A DNA stretch of 64,000 bases from an uncultured Hyphomicrobiales bacterium (GTDB lineage Bacteria > Pseudomonadota > Alphaproteobacteria > Rhizobiales > Beijerinckiaceae), in assembly GCA_903847605.1 (NCBI GenBank), contig CAINED010000013.1:459725-523724 (forward strand), written 5' to 3'. The notes under the pieces were generated by a model. It searched no databases. It was not told where the DNA came from and saw only the letters and a list, made by a program, of their open reading frames with translations. Shown here piece by piece: positions 24,935 to 33,632 of this stretch. A program made the translations under genes and the position numbers. How positions within the stretch are numbered: the stretch's first letter is position 1; each line of letters begins with the position of its first letter.

Positions 24935-26238
24935 CAGGCGCAGGCCGCCTGCCTTGCAGGGACGCCCCGCAGCATCGCGCCGTCATGGCCGGTGATATCG
25001 ATCTCGACGATCTGCCCGCGCTCGAAGCCCTGGAGTCGCACGGGCGTGAAATCGGGCAGGCGCGCGACCTCGCCGGCTTCCGTCAACACGTCGGCCCTGC
25101 GGCCGACTAGCCGGGCAAGATGCGCCTGCAAGGCTTCCGCGCCGTATTCGCGCAAGCGTCTCGCGCGCTCCCTGATTTCGCCATGCGGCACCTGCGGCAT
25201 GCGCGCGGCCGGCGTTCCGGGCCGGGGCGAATAGGGAAAGACGTGCAGGAAGGTGAGCCCGCAATCCGCCACGAGGTCGAGCGAACGCCGGAACATCTCG
25301 TCCGTCTCGGTCGGAAAGCCCGCGATGATATCGGCGCCGAACGTCATGTCGGGCCGCAAGCGGCGTATGTCCGCGCAGAAGCGGATCGCGTCGTCGCGCA
25401 GATGGCGGCGCTTCATGCGCTTCAAGATCAGGTCATCGCCGGCCTGCAGCGAGAGATGCAGATGCGGCATCAGGCGCTCTTCGCTCGCGATGCAATCCCT
25501 GAGGTCGTCGTCCGCCTCGATGCAATCGATCGAGGATATGCGCAGCCGCAAGAGCTCCGGCACATGGCGCAAAATCGTCTTCACCAGCTTGCCGAATTCC
25601 GGCGCGCCCGGCAGATCGTGGCCCCATGAAGTGATATCGACGCCGGTCAATACGATTTCGCGATAGCCGTTGGCGACGAGACGACGGCATTGCTCGACAA
25701 CCTCGCCGGCCGGCGCGGAGCGCGAGGGGCCGCGCCCGTAGGGGATGATGCAGAAGGTGCAGCGATGATCGCAGCCATTCTGCACTTCGACGAAAGCGCG
25801 CGTGTGACCTTCGATGGCGTCGACGCTGCCGCTGGCGACGAAATGATGGGCGGTTTCCGGCAGCGCTATGATGTCGTTGACGCGGGTTCGCGGCGCGAGA
25901 TCGTCGGCGAAATCGAGCGCTGCCCATGTCTGCGGCTTCGCCTTGTCGGCATTGCCGATCACGCGCGCAACCTGCGGCATATCCGCGAACATCTTTGGAT
26001 CGATCTGCGCCGCGCAGCCGGTGACGACGATCTTCCTTTGCGGCTCTTCGCGCGCGATGCGGCGAATGGTCTGGCGCGCCTGACGCACGGCTTCGCCTGT
26101 GACAGCGCATGTGTTGACGATGACCACATCGTCATGTCCCGCGCTTTCGGCGGCGCGGCGCATGGCCTCGGATTCGATCGTGTTGAGCCTGCAGCCGAAG
26201 GTCACGACATCGACGGAGGGGCGCGCGCTCATGCCCAT
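24934..26238 (-). CDS. mtaB: tRNA t6A37 methylthiotransferase MtaB
   Basis: The 434-aa radical-SAM enzyme has the UPF0004 cluster cysteines (Cys16, Cys44, Cys75) and the radical-SAM C-x3-C-x2-C (Cys156, Cys160, Cys163 in 'NGCDHRCTFC'), followed by a C-terminal TRAM-like segment. The start 'VDVVTFGCRLN' is typical of MtaB. It adds a methylthio group to t6A at position 37 of tRNAs reading ANN codons. It starts 1 bp after the dapF stop; a second ATG two codons later (26232) is also possible. Confidence 0.92.
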   Translation of the reverse strand: MGMSARPSVDVVTFGCRLNTIESEAMRRAAESAGHDDVVIVNTCAVTGEAVRQARQTIRRIAREEPQRKIVVTGCAAQIDPKMFADMPQVARVIGNADKAKPQTWAALDFADDLAPRTRVNDIIALPETAHHFVASGSVDAIEGHTRAFVEVQNGCDHRCTFCIIPYGRGPSRSAPAGEVVEQCRRLVANGYREIVLTGVDITSWGHDLPGAPEFGKLVKTILRHVPELLRLRISSIDCIEADDDLRDCIASEERLMPHLHLSLQAGDDLILKRMKRRHLRDDAIRFCADIRRLRPDMTFGADIIAGFPTETDEMFRRSLDLVADCGLTFLHVFPYSPRPGTPAARMPQVPHGEIRERARRLREYGAEALQAHLARLVGRRADVLTEAGEVARLPDFTPVRLQGFERGQIVEIDITGHDGAMLRGVPARQAACA

Positions 26239-26239
26239 C

Positions 26240-27130
26240 TCATGCCTGTGCACGCTCGAAGAGCGAAGCATCGAAACGCCCCTCGAATTCGAGTTCGACA
26301 TCGCCGGTCATCAGCACATGACCATCGCTTTCGCGCCATTCGATCACGAGTTCGCCGCCGGGCAGCGCAATGGTCGCGCGCTTCTCCGTCAGACTGCGGC
26401 GAACGGCGGCGACAAGCGTGGCGCAGGCGGCCGACCCGCAAGCGAGCGTGAGCCCAGTGCCGCGCTCCCAGACTTTCAATTCGATGCGTTCGCGTGAAAC
26501 GATTTGAGCCAGCGAGACATTCACGCGCTGCGGAAACATCGGGTGATGCTCGATCTGCGGTCCGAGCGCCGCGAGATCGTGATTGGCAATGCGCGACACG
26601 AAGAACACCGCGTGCGGATTGCCCATGTTCACGGCGGCAAAAGGGCCGAGCTTATCGGCGCCTGGCGGCGGCTGCGGCAGTTCGACGGCGACCGTGTCGG
26701 CGAAATCGTCGCGCAGCGGGATTTCCAGCGCTTCGAGGCGCGGCGCGCCCATGTCGACGGCGAAACGCCATTGGCCTTCGCGCGTGCATTCGAGCAGACC
26801 GGCATCGCTCTCGACAACGAGGCTCTGCGTCGGCGTGCCCTCGGTGAGCGCCCAGGCGACGCAGCGCGTGCCGTTGCCGCAAGCGCCGGAAAGCGAGCCA
26901 TCGATATTGAAAATCTTCATACGCGCCGCCGTTCCGGGTGTGACCGGATCGTAAAGAACCATCATCTGGTCGTAGGCGAGCGGACGCCCTTCGTGATTCC
27001 CTTTGCCGATCGCGCGCGCCTCGGCCGCATCGACGCGGATATTCGTCCCGCGCAGATCGAGCACGATGATTTCATTGCCGATGCCGTTCATCTTCAGGAA
27101 CGGGCGGTTGGCGAGCGGCGGCATGGTCAT
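26240..27130 (-). CDS. dapF: Diaminopimelate epimerase
   Basis: The 296-aa enzyme carries both catalytic cysteines, Cys84 in 'SGACGNGTRC' and Cys231 in 'LACGSAAC', and 'LKMNGIGNE' near the N-terminus. It converts LL- to meso-diaminopimelate for peptidoglycan and lysine. ATGs at 27130 and 27124 are both possible; no strong Shine-Dalgarno separates them. It heads the operon dapF-mtaB-tauE-like. Confidence 0.95.
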   Translation of the reverse strand: MTMPPLANRPFLKMNGIGNEIIVLDLRGTNIRVDAAEARAIGKGNHEGRPLAYDQMMVLYDPVTPGTAARMKIFNIDGSLSGACGNGTRCVAWALTEGTPTQSLVVESDAGLLECTREGQWRFAVDMGAPRLEALEIPLRDDFADTVAVELPQPPPGADKLGPFAAVNMGNPHAVFFVSRIANHDLAALGPQIEHHPMFPQRVNVSLAQIVSRERIELKVWERGTGLTLACGSAACATLVAAVRRSLTEKRATIALPGGELVIEWRESDGHVLMTGDVELEFEGRFDASLFERAQA

Positions 27131-27277
27131 CCCGGTTGTCGGAAAGCGCCGCTTATAATGCGGATGCCGTCCACGCCCAAATCTTCGGCACGAAGGCGAG
27201 GGGCATGCCCTGTCCATGCGGGAGCGAGACGCCTATATTGAGAGCTTGGGAATCACCCTCCGGCGCAGGAGCGCAAC

Positions 27278-27898
27278 GTGTTCGGCAAGACCGCTCTTCT
27301 TTCCGCTGGCCTCGCACTGGCCCTCGCACTGTTTCCCGTTGCGACGGGATTTGCGCAGGCCCCCGCGCCCGTTCCTGCCCCCGCGCCCGCCGCGCCCGAG
27401 CCTGAACAGCCCGGCGACACGACGCAGGAAACCGCGACGGTCGCGCCGATCGAAATTCCCGAGCGGTCGGCCATCGTCTTTCGCGGCAAGTCGAAATGGG
27501 ACGACGGCTACAAGTCGCTGACCGAAGCCTTCAAGAACCTGCGCGCAGAGGCCGACAAAGCAAAGCTGAAGGTGAACGGGCGACCGCTCGCGATCTTCGT
27601 GCAGAGCGACGACGAGGGCTTTACCTTCGAGGCGCTGATGCCCGTGGAGATACCGGGGGCCGCGCCGTCTTTCTCGGCGGGCTTCACCGCGGGCAAAAGC
27701 CCCGGCGGACAGGCGCTGAAATTCGAACACCGCGGCGCTTACGAGGATATCGAGTCGACCTATGAAGCCATCGCCGCCTATCTCGACGAGAAAGGCCTCG
27801 CCGCGCGCGACGAACTCATCGAGGAATTCGTCAACGAGGGAACCGGCGCGGACGATACGGAGATATCCGTCGATATTTATGTTCTGCTGAAGCCGTAA
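27278..27898 (+). CDS. Exported GyrI-like (SRPBCC/effector-binding) domain protein
   Basis: The 206-aa protein has a signal peptide ending near 'TGFAQAP', a Pro/Ala linker, then a GyrI-like small-molecule-binding domain (about residues 65-206): 'GRPLAIFVQSDDEGFTFEALMPVE', 'KFEHRGAYEDIESTYEAIAAYLDEKGL' and 'DDTEISVDIYVLLKP' match the fold's conserved strands. GyrI-like domains are normally cytoplasmic; here it would sit in the periplasm. GTG start with AGGAG upstream. Confidence 0.75.
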   Translation: MFGKTALLSAGLALALALFPVATGFAQAPAPVPAPAPAAPEPEQPGDTTQETATVAPIEIPERSAIVFRGKSKWDDGYKSLTEAFKNLRAEADKAKLKVNGRPLAIFVQSDDEGFTFEALMPVEIPGAAPSFSAGFTAGKSPGGQALKFEHRGAYEDIESTYEAIAAYLDEKGLAARDELIEEFVNEGTGADDTEISVDIYVLLKP

Positions 27899-27910
27899 TC
27901 ACAGACGCTT

Positions 27911-28975
27911 TCAGGACGTCGCCAGTTCCAGCACTTCGCCCGGACGTTTCACCGCAAATCTCGCCGCCGAAATGTTTTCGCGTGTCAAAGCCTGCGCCAG
28001 CAATTTTGGCGGCTCGTCATGTGGCTCGTCGGTGAGCTGGAATGTCCCCCAGTGATGGGCGAGCGCCTGTTCCGCGCCGCAGAGTTGCAGCACTTTCACC
28101 GCTTCCTCGGGATTGATGTGATGATCCCGCATGAACCAGCGCGGTTCGTAGGCGCCGATGGGGATGATCGCCAGGCGGAACGGCCCGTGTTTTTCACGCG
28201 CCTTGCGGAAGAGGTCGCCATCGGCAAAGCCGGTGTCGGCGATGTGATAGATTTTTCCCGATGGCGTTTCGAGCACGAATGCCGACCACAACGCCATGCG
28301 CCTGTCGAACAATCCGCGCGCCGACCAGTGATAGCTAGGCTCGAAATGCACGGATGAACCCGGCGCGAGATCGAATTTCTCGCCCCAGTCGAATGTGCGC
28401 ATGCGCTCCGCCGGCACGACGCCCTGCATGATCACGTCGTTGCCGAGCGGCGTCAGGAACATTGCCCGGGTATGCATGGCCGCAAGCAGGCCAAGCGTCG
28501 TCAGGTCGAGGTGATCGTAGTGGTTGTGAGAAACGAGCACTGCATCGAGCGGAGGCAGGCTGGCGAGACCGATGCCCGGCGCGTTGATGCGGCGCGGTCC
28601 GGCGAACTGGAAGGGACTCGCACGCTCGGCCCAGACTGGATCGATGAGAATGTTGAGGCCGTGCGTCTGAATCAGCACGGTTGCGTGCCCGACATAGGAA
28701 ACGCGCAGCGCGCTGCCGGTGACGCGTGCGGGCGGCTTGTCTTCCACGCCGGGATTCGAGGCGGGCCATAGAGCTTTCTGCCGGCCGGTTTGCCAGCGCA
28801 GGAGGTCGAGGCGCGATTTCTCCTGCGTAAAGCCGTCGATGAAGAATTGCGTGCCGTCGAAATGGTCGGTCTTCGGCCCGGAGTAATAGGGATTATAGTT
28901 CGAGCGCCAGCCGATGAAGCCGCCGGCGGCCAGAACCGGCAGGGCGAGCGAAGCGAGGAAACGGCGGCGATTCAT
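27911..28975 (-). CDS. MBL-fold metallohydrolase with Tat-type signal
   Basis: The 354-aa protein starts 'MNRRRFLASLALPVLAAGG', a plausible twin-arginine signal, and has the metallo-beta-lactamase motif H-N-H-Y-D-H (His150, His152, Asp154, His155). Downstream 'SYHWSARGLFDRR' and 'HIADTGFADG' place it near NAPE-PLD/RomA/UlaG-like lactonases or phosphodiesterases. It probably folds with metal in the cytoplasm before Tat export. Substrate unknown. It stops 13 bp after the convergent upstream gene. Confidence 0.85.
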   Translation of the reverse strand: MNRRRFLASLALPVLAAGGFIGWRSNYNPYYSGPKTDHFDGTQFFIDGFTQEKSRLDLLRWQTGRQKALWPASNPGVEDKPPARVTGSALRVSYVGHATVLIQTHGLNILIDPVWAERASPFQFAGPRRINAPGIGLASLPPLDAVLVSHNHYDHLDLTTLGLLAAMHTRAMFLTPLGNDVIMQGVVPAERMRTFDWGEKFDLAPGSSVHFEPSYHWSARGLFDRRMALWSAFVLETPSGKIYHIADTGFADGDLFRKAREKHGPFRLAIIPIGAYEPRWFMRDHHINPEEAVKVLQLCGAEQALAHHWGTFQLTDEPHDEPPKLLAQALTRENISAARFAVKRPGEVLELATS

Positions 28976-29073
28976 GCAGGGACAATTGGTGTCCTGCGCT
29001 TTATGGTCAAGGAAAAGCCGCGCAAACTCCGTTCACGAGTTCGCGGGCTGAAAAATCGCAAGGGCGGGATCCC

Positions 29074-29805
29074 ATGGGTGCAATGGCAGGCGAGCGGATT
29101 GCCGTGGTAACAGGTGCGTCGCGCGGGATCGGTCACGCTGTCGCGATGGAACTGGCGCGGCAAGGCGCAAGGGTCATCGCCGTCGCACGGTCCTTGGAAG
29201 CGCTTGCAAACCAGCGCGGCAATGGTTTCGACGAGCGGATCGTGCCGCACGCCTGCGATCTCGGCGACATCGGCGCGTCGCAGGCGCTGGCGGATCGTGT
29301 TTCGCCATTCGGGCGGCTCGACATTCTCGTTTCGAACGCAGCGACCATGGGGCCGCGCGTCAATCTCGGCGCGCTCCGCGAAGACGACTGGCGCGGCGTC
29401 ATGGCTGCGAATGTCGACGCCAACTGGCGGCTCATCCGCGATCTCGGACCGTTATTGCAACGCTCGGATGCGCCGCGCGCCGTATTCCTGACATCGGGTT
29501 CGGGCAGCCGGCTGGCACCGGGGCGTGGCGCCTATGCGATTTCCAAGGCCGCGCTCGACGCCATCGTGCGCACATGGGCTGCGGAAGCCGAAGGCACGAG
29601 CCTGCGTGTCATGCTGGTTAATCCCGGACCGACCCGCACCGACATGCGCGCTTCGATCAAACCGGACGAAGATCCGATGACGCTGCCGGCGCCCGCAGAG
29701 CTTGCGCCGAAAATTGCAGCCATGTGTTCGCCGGATTGGCGGGAGAACGGGCTGTTCTATGATTTTCCGCGCGATGCCTTGTTGCGCTATCGCGAACCGG
29801 CATGA
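29074..29805 (+). CDS. Short-chain dehydrogenase/reductase
   Basis: The 243-aa SDR has 'VVTGASRGIGHAVA', 'LVSNAA', the catalytic Ser ('LTSGSGSR') and Tyr-x3-Lys ('YAISK'). 'PGPTRTDMRA' follows. It reduces or oxidises a small substrate with NAD(P). 'GGGCGGGAT' style purines upstream are modest; the ATG at 29074 fits the fold. The downstream Bug gene starts 60 bp later on the same strand. Confidence 0.85.
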   Translation: MGAMAGERIAVVTGASRGIGHAVAMELARQGARVIAVARSLEALANQRGNGFDERIVPHACDLGDIGASQALADRVSPFGRLDILVSNAATMGPRVNLGALREDDWRGVMAANVDANWRLIRDLGPLLQRSDAPRAVFLTSGSGSRLAPGRGAYAISKAALDAIVRTWAAEAEGTSLRVMLVNPGPTRTDMRASIKPDEDPMTLPAPAELAPKIAAMCSPDWRENGLFYDFPRDALLRYREPA

Positions 29806-29865
29806 ATCTTCAGCTTGTCCCGGTTCAGTTTTAAGTCTCAAATGAAGAAAAGACGGGAGGACATC

Positions 29866-30876
29866 ATGCGCGCAATTCTCTGGTCGCTCGTTGCCATGAC
29901 GAGCGCCGCGACAGCGCAGGCGCAAACGCCGGAAGAGTTTTACAAGGGCAAGACCGTCGAAATCTATGTGGGGACATCGCCGGGCGGCGGCTACGATCTC
30001 TATGGCCGTCTGGTCGGACGTCATATCGGCGCGCATATTCCCGGCAAGCCAACTGTTATCGTGAGAAACATGCCCGGCGCGGGCCATCTCAAGATGGCGA
30101 ACTATGTCTTTAACGCAGCGCCGCGCAGCGGGACGGTGCTCGCGACAGCGCCGCAGGCGATCGCCATCGAACAGGCGATGAAGACCGAAGGCATCCAATA
30201 CGACGCCAGCAAGTTCACATGGATCGGGCGCGTCGCGCCGGTCGTCGAAGTCACCTACACATGGCACGAGTCGCCAACCAAAACGCTCGAGGATGCGCGC
30301 AAGCGCGTCACTGTCATGGGCGGATCGGGCGCGGCCTCGCCGACGGTCTTTTATCTGAAAGCGCTCAATCAGCTCGCGGGCACGAAATTCAACGTCATTC
30401 CCTCCTACCCCAGCAATGCCGAGACGAATCTCGCCATGCAGCGCGGCGAGGTCGAAGGCGGCAGCAAGGCCTGGGCGTCGATGAAGGTCGATAATGCGGA
30501 CTGGCTGCGCGACAAGAAGGTCAACATTCTCGTCCAATATGCCGATGCCCGTGCGCACGATCTGCCCGATGTCCCGCTGATGATGGAACTCGGCCGCGAC
30601 GAGAACGAGAGGCGCGCGCTCAAACTCTTCGCCATGGGCAATGCGATGGGCCGCTCCATCATGGCGACGCCCGAAATTCCGGCAGATCGCGTAGCCGCGC
30701 TGCGCAAGGCGTTCATGGACATGATGAACGATCCCGAACTCATCCGCTTCGTGCGCGACAAGAACATCGATTTCGGTCCGGCGCTCGATGGTGCAGGCTT
30801 GCAGAAGCTCGTCGAGGAAACCCTGGCGATTCCGCCTGAAGTCGTCGCGCTCGCAAAGAAGGCGCGCGGCGACTGA
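29866..30876 (+). CDS. Bug-type (TctC-like) periplasmic solute-binding protein 1
   Basis: The 336-aa protein has a signal peptide (to 'TAQAQTP') and the family start 'FYKGKTVEIYVGTSPGGGYD'. 'NMPGAGHLKMANYVFNAAP' and 'VMGGSGAASPTVFYLKALNQLAG' follow the Bug pattern. It should bind a carboxylate or similar metabolite. GGGAGG upstream of the ATG at 29866 fixes the start. No TctA/TctB permease genes are nearby. Its stop abuts the stop of the convergent pseudouridine synthase with zero spacing. Confidence 0.85.
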   Translation: MRAILWSLVAMTSAATAQAQTPEEFYKGKTVEIYVGTSPGGGYDLYGRLVGRHIGAHIPGKPTVIVRNMPGAGHLKMANYVFNAAPRSGTVLATAPQAIAIEQAMKTEGIQYDASKFTWIGRVAPVVEVTYTWHESPTKTLEDARKRVTVMGGSGAASPTVFYLKALNQLAGTKFNVIPSYPSNAETNLAMQRGEVEGGSKAWASMKVDNADWLRDKKVNILVQYADARAHDLPDVPLMMELGRDENERRALKLFAMGNAMGRSIMATPEIPADRVAALRKAFMDMMNDPELIRFVRDKNIDFGPALDGAGLQKLVEETLAIPPEVVALAKKARGD

Positions 30877-31617
30877 TCAGGCGGGCGAGCGCGACTCGAT
30901 ATATGCGGGTTCGGGAAATCTTTCGGCGCTCCAGCCGCAAGCCCTCAGCAGTGCCCGCATATGCTCCGGCACGGGCGCCGTGACTTTCACGGGGTCGTGG
31001 TTCTTCGAGATGGGTACTGCGATGTCGCGCGCCAGCAGTTGCAGGCCGGGGCCGCCCTCGCGCGGGGCGCTGCCGTAGATGGGATCGCCGACGATGGCGT
31101 AGCCGGATGTCGCGCAATGGACGCGAAGCTGGTGCGTGCGGCCGGTCAGGGGCTTCAATTCCAGCCAGCAGACCGGCCTGCCTTCGCCGTCCTGCCCGCG
31201 GCCCATCACCTTCCATCGCGTCTGTGAGGGCAGTCCCAGCGGATCGTGCTGCATCCACCAGCCGCGAGTCGCATCGCGGCGGCCGAGCGGCATGTCGATG
31301 AGGCCCTCGTCTTCTTCCGGACCGCCTTCGACGACCGCCCAGTAGGTTTTGCCGACCTGTCCGTGCTTGAACAACTTGCCCAGCTGTTCCAGCGCCTTGC
31401 GATGGCGGCCGAGGACGAGGCAGCCGGACGTTTCCCGGTCGAGCCGATGCGCGAGCGCGGGCACGCGCGGCAGGCCGAAGGCGAGGATGTAGAAATAGTC
31501 CTCGAGATTCTCGCCGCCCTTGGGGCCGCGATGCACGGCGATGCCGGCGGGCTTGTCGATGACCAGCATCAGACCGTCGCGGTACAGGAGGCGGCGCAAA
31601 ATCTCTTCCGGCGTCAT
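30877..31617 (-). CDS. RluA-family pseudouridine synthase
   Basis: The 246-aa protein has the RluA catalytic motif 'AHRLDRETSG' (Asp60), 'LKPLTGRTHQLRVH' and 'GDPIYG'. There is no S4 domain, so it is a small type similar to RluA/TruC. It isomerises uridine in rRNA or tRNA; the exact site is unknown. The ATG at 31617 lies 65 bp from divergent ftsY; the in-frame extension upstream overlaps ftsY and is not coding. Confidence 0.88.
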   Translation of the reverse strand: MTPEEILRRLLYRDGLMLVIDKPAGIAVHRGPKGGENLEDYFYILAFGLPRVPALAHRLDRETSGCLVLGRHRKALEQLGKLFKHGQVGKTYWAVVEGGPEEDEGLIDMPLGRRDATRGWWMQHDPLGLPSQTRWKVMGRGQDGEGRPVCWLELKPLTGRTHQLRVHCATSGYAIVGDPIYGSAPREGGPGLQLLARDIAVPISKNHDPVKVTAPVPEHMRALLRACGWSAERFPEPAYIESRSPA

Positions 31618-31681
31618 GCGATAGAGGCTATCGAGTGTGCGGACTGGCCCGTCAAGCGCGGGCGGCAATCTGGACGGGCGA

Positions 31682-32743
31682 ATGGCCGAAGGCGAAAACA
31701 GGAAACCGGGACTTTTGGGGCGTCTTTTCGGGCGCAGCGAGCCTGCGCCTGCCCCGCAAAGCGATGCGGTTTCCCGCGATGGCGACGTTCCGCCGGCCGA
31801 AGCTTCACCGAAGCCCGAGCCCAAACGAAGCTGGTGGCAGCGCCTGCGCGAAGGGCTGGCGCGGTCCTCCTCCGCCCTGTCCCAGGGCATCGGCGACATT
31901 TTCACCAAGCGCAAGCTTGATGCGTCGACCCTGGAGGAGCTGGAAGACATCCTGATCCAGGCCGATCTCGGCGTTGCCATGGCCTCGCGCATTTCCGAGG
32001 CCGTGGGCAAGGGTCGCTACGACAAGGAAATCGCGCCCGAAGAAGTGAAAGAGATTCTCGCCGCCGAAGTCGAAAAGGTGCTGACGCCGGTGGCGATGCC
32101 GCTTGTCATCGACGCGACGAAAAAGCCCTTCGTGATCCTCGTGATCGGCGTCAACGGCTCCGGCAAGACGACGACCATCGGCAAGCTCGCGTCGAAACTT
32201 CACGGCGACGGCCACAAGATCATGCTGGCCGCAGGCGACACGTTCCGCGCCGCGGCCATCGAGCAGTTGCGGATCTGGGGCGAGCGCACCAACGCGCCTG
32301 TCATAGCGCGCGAACAGGGATCGGATGCCGCCAGCCTCGGCTTCGAGGCCATCGAGGCCGCGCAGAAGGAAGGCGCGGATGTCCTCATCATGGACACGGC
32401 CGGCCGGCTGCAGAATCGCGCCGAACTGATGGCGGAACTCGAAAAGGTCGTGCGCGTGATGAAGAAGGTCGACGCCGCCGCGCCGCATGCCGTGCTGCTG
32501 GTGCTCGATGCGACGGTCGGCCAGAACGCGCTCAACCAGGTCGAGATTTTCGCGCGCACGGCCGGCGTCACCGGTCTCGTGATGACTAAACTCGACGGAA
32601 CCGCGCGCGGCGGCATCCTGGTCGCCATAGCCGAAAAATTCGCCCTGCCCGTGCATTTCATCGGCGTCGGAGAAGGCGTCGACGATCTCGAGCCGTTCGA
32701 AGCGCGCGATTTCGCACATGCAATTGCCGGAATCGCGCGGTAG
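31682..32743 (+). CDS. ftsY: Signal recognition particle receptor FtsY
   Basis: The 353-aa protein has a short A-domain with Pro-rich and basic amphipathic stretches ('SWWQRLREGLARSS' binds membrane), the N domain, and the SRP GTPase G domain: 'GVNGSGKTTTIGKLA' (Lys162), 'AGDTFRAAAIEQL', 'DTAGRLQNRAELM', 'TKLDGTARGG'. It receives ribosome-Ffh complexes at the membrane. Ffh, its partner, is at 57364. The start at 31682 has GGACGG ahead. Confidence 0.94.
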   Translation: MAEGENRKPGLLGRLFGRSEPAPAPQSDAVSRDGDVPPAEASPKPEPKRSWWQRLREGLARSSSALSQGIGDIFTKRKLDASTLEELEDILIQADLGVAMASRISEAVGKGRYDKEIAPEEVKEILAAEVEKVLTPVAMPLVIDATKKPFVILVIGVNGSGKTTTIGKLASKLHGDGHKIMLAAGDTFRAAAIEQLRIWGERTNAPVIAREQGSDAASLGFEAIEAAQKEGADVLIMDTAGRLQNRAELMAELEKVVRVMKKVDAAAPHAVLLVLDATVGQNALNQVEIFARTAGVTGLVMTKLDGTARGGILVAIAEKFALPVHFIGVGEGVDDLEPFEARDFAHAIAGIAR

Positions 32744-32758
32744 GCGGATACTGGACAG

Positions 32759-32885
32759 CGCGCCCTTTTTCCCTCGCGCTTCGAGACGGCCCGCGTTGCG
32801 GGCCTCCTCAGCATGAGGGAAAAAGGGCGCGATCATCGCCTCATCCTGAGGAGCGGCCGAAGGCCGCGTCTCGAAGGACGAGGCG
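32759..32885. repeat. Nested palindromic repeat between ftsY and yciB
   Basis: A perfect 17-bp inverted repeat, CGCGCCCTTTTTCCCTC-type arms at 32759-32775 and 32815-32831, encloses a GGCCCGC/GCGGGCC hairpin (32788-32804). A second hairpin, GCGGCC-GAA-GGCCGC, and an inverted CTTCGAGACGG / (CG)TCTCGAAG pair extend to 32885, with the 'CTCATCCTGAGG' core known from Rhizobiales intergenic repeats. It fills the 156-bp gap and may act as an mRNA stability element. No T-run follows. Confidence 0.7.
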
Positions 32886-32899
32886 ACTAACCGGATGTT

Positions 32900-33523
32900 A
32901 TGTTGATGGATGCAAGAGTCGAAGAAAGCCCGCGTTCAGCCGCCCGCCCCAAGGTGAATCCGCTGTTGAAGCTGGTGCTGGAAATGGGGCCGCTGGTTGC
33001 CTTCTTCATCACCAATTCGAAGTTCGGCATATTCCCGGCGACCGCCGTGCTGATGGTCTGCGTCGTCGCGGCGCTGATCGCCTCATATGTGCTGACCAAG
33101 CACTGGCCGGTCATGCCGGTGGTCACCTGCGTCGCGGTAATCTTCTTCGGCGCGCTGACGTTCTTCTTTCACGACGAACTCTTCATCAAGCTGAAGCCGA
33201 CCATCGTGAACGCCATCTTCGGCGCGGCTCTGCTCGGTGCGCTCGCCTATAACAAGTTGCTGCTGCCCGTGGTGCTCGACAGCGTGATGTCGCTGACGGA
33301 AGAAGGCTGGCGCAAGCTGACCGTGCGCTGGGGGCTGTTCTTCTTTGCGCTCGCCATTCTCAACGAAATCGTCTGGCGCACGCAGACGACGGATTTCTGG
33401 GTCAGCTTCAAGACCTTCGGCATCATGCCGCTGACGGTCGTCTTCGCGCTGACGCAGATACCCGTCATCATGAAGCACGAGCTGAAAGAAGAAGAGGCCG
33501 GGAAGTCGCCCGAGCATTTTTAG
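32900..33523 (+). CDS. yciB: Inner membrane-spanning/septation protein A (YciB/IspZ)
   Basis: The 207-aa protein has five or so transmembrane helices and the family features 'LLKLVLEMGPLVAFFITNSKFG' at the start, 'DELFIKLKPTIVN' and 'GWRKLTVRWGLFFFALAILNEIVWR'. It is linked to cell envelope and septation in gamma- and alphaproteobacteria; mechanism unclear. Two start codons (32900 ATG, 32906 ATG) are close together. ftsY and yciB are neighbours in many Rhizobiales. Confidence 0.9.
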   Translation: MLMDARVEESPRSAARPKVNPLLKLVLEMGPLVAFFITNSKFGIFPATAVLMVCVVAALIASYVLTKHWPVMPVVTCVAVIFFGALTFFFHDELFIKLKPTIVNAIFGAALLGALAYNKLLLPVVLDSVMSLTEEGWRKLTVRWGLFFFALAILNEIVWRTQTTDFWVSFKTFGIMPLTVVFALTQIPVIMKHELKEEEAGKSPEHF

Positions 33524-33525
33524 CG

Positions 33526-33624
33526 AGATGTCATCCCGGCCGAGCGAAGCGAGAGTCGGGATCGCAAAGTAAATGAACTTCGACGCGTTCCCGGATAAAA
33601 TGCTTCGCTTTTTTTCGGGACGAC
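33526..33624. repeat. REP-like palindromic repeat, copy D
   Basis: Same two-hairpin architecture as copy C at 16757-16861: ATCCCGGC...GTCGGGAT (one G-T) then TCCCGGATAAAATGC...GCTTTTTTTCGGGA. It lies in the gap between the convergent yciB and ccmG genes, starting 3 bp after the yciB stop. The T-rich second hairpin could serve as a terminator in either direction. Confidence 0.7.
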
Positions 33625-33632
33625 CTACTCAA

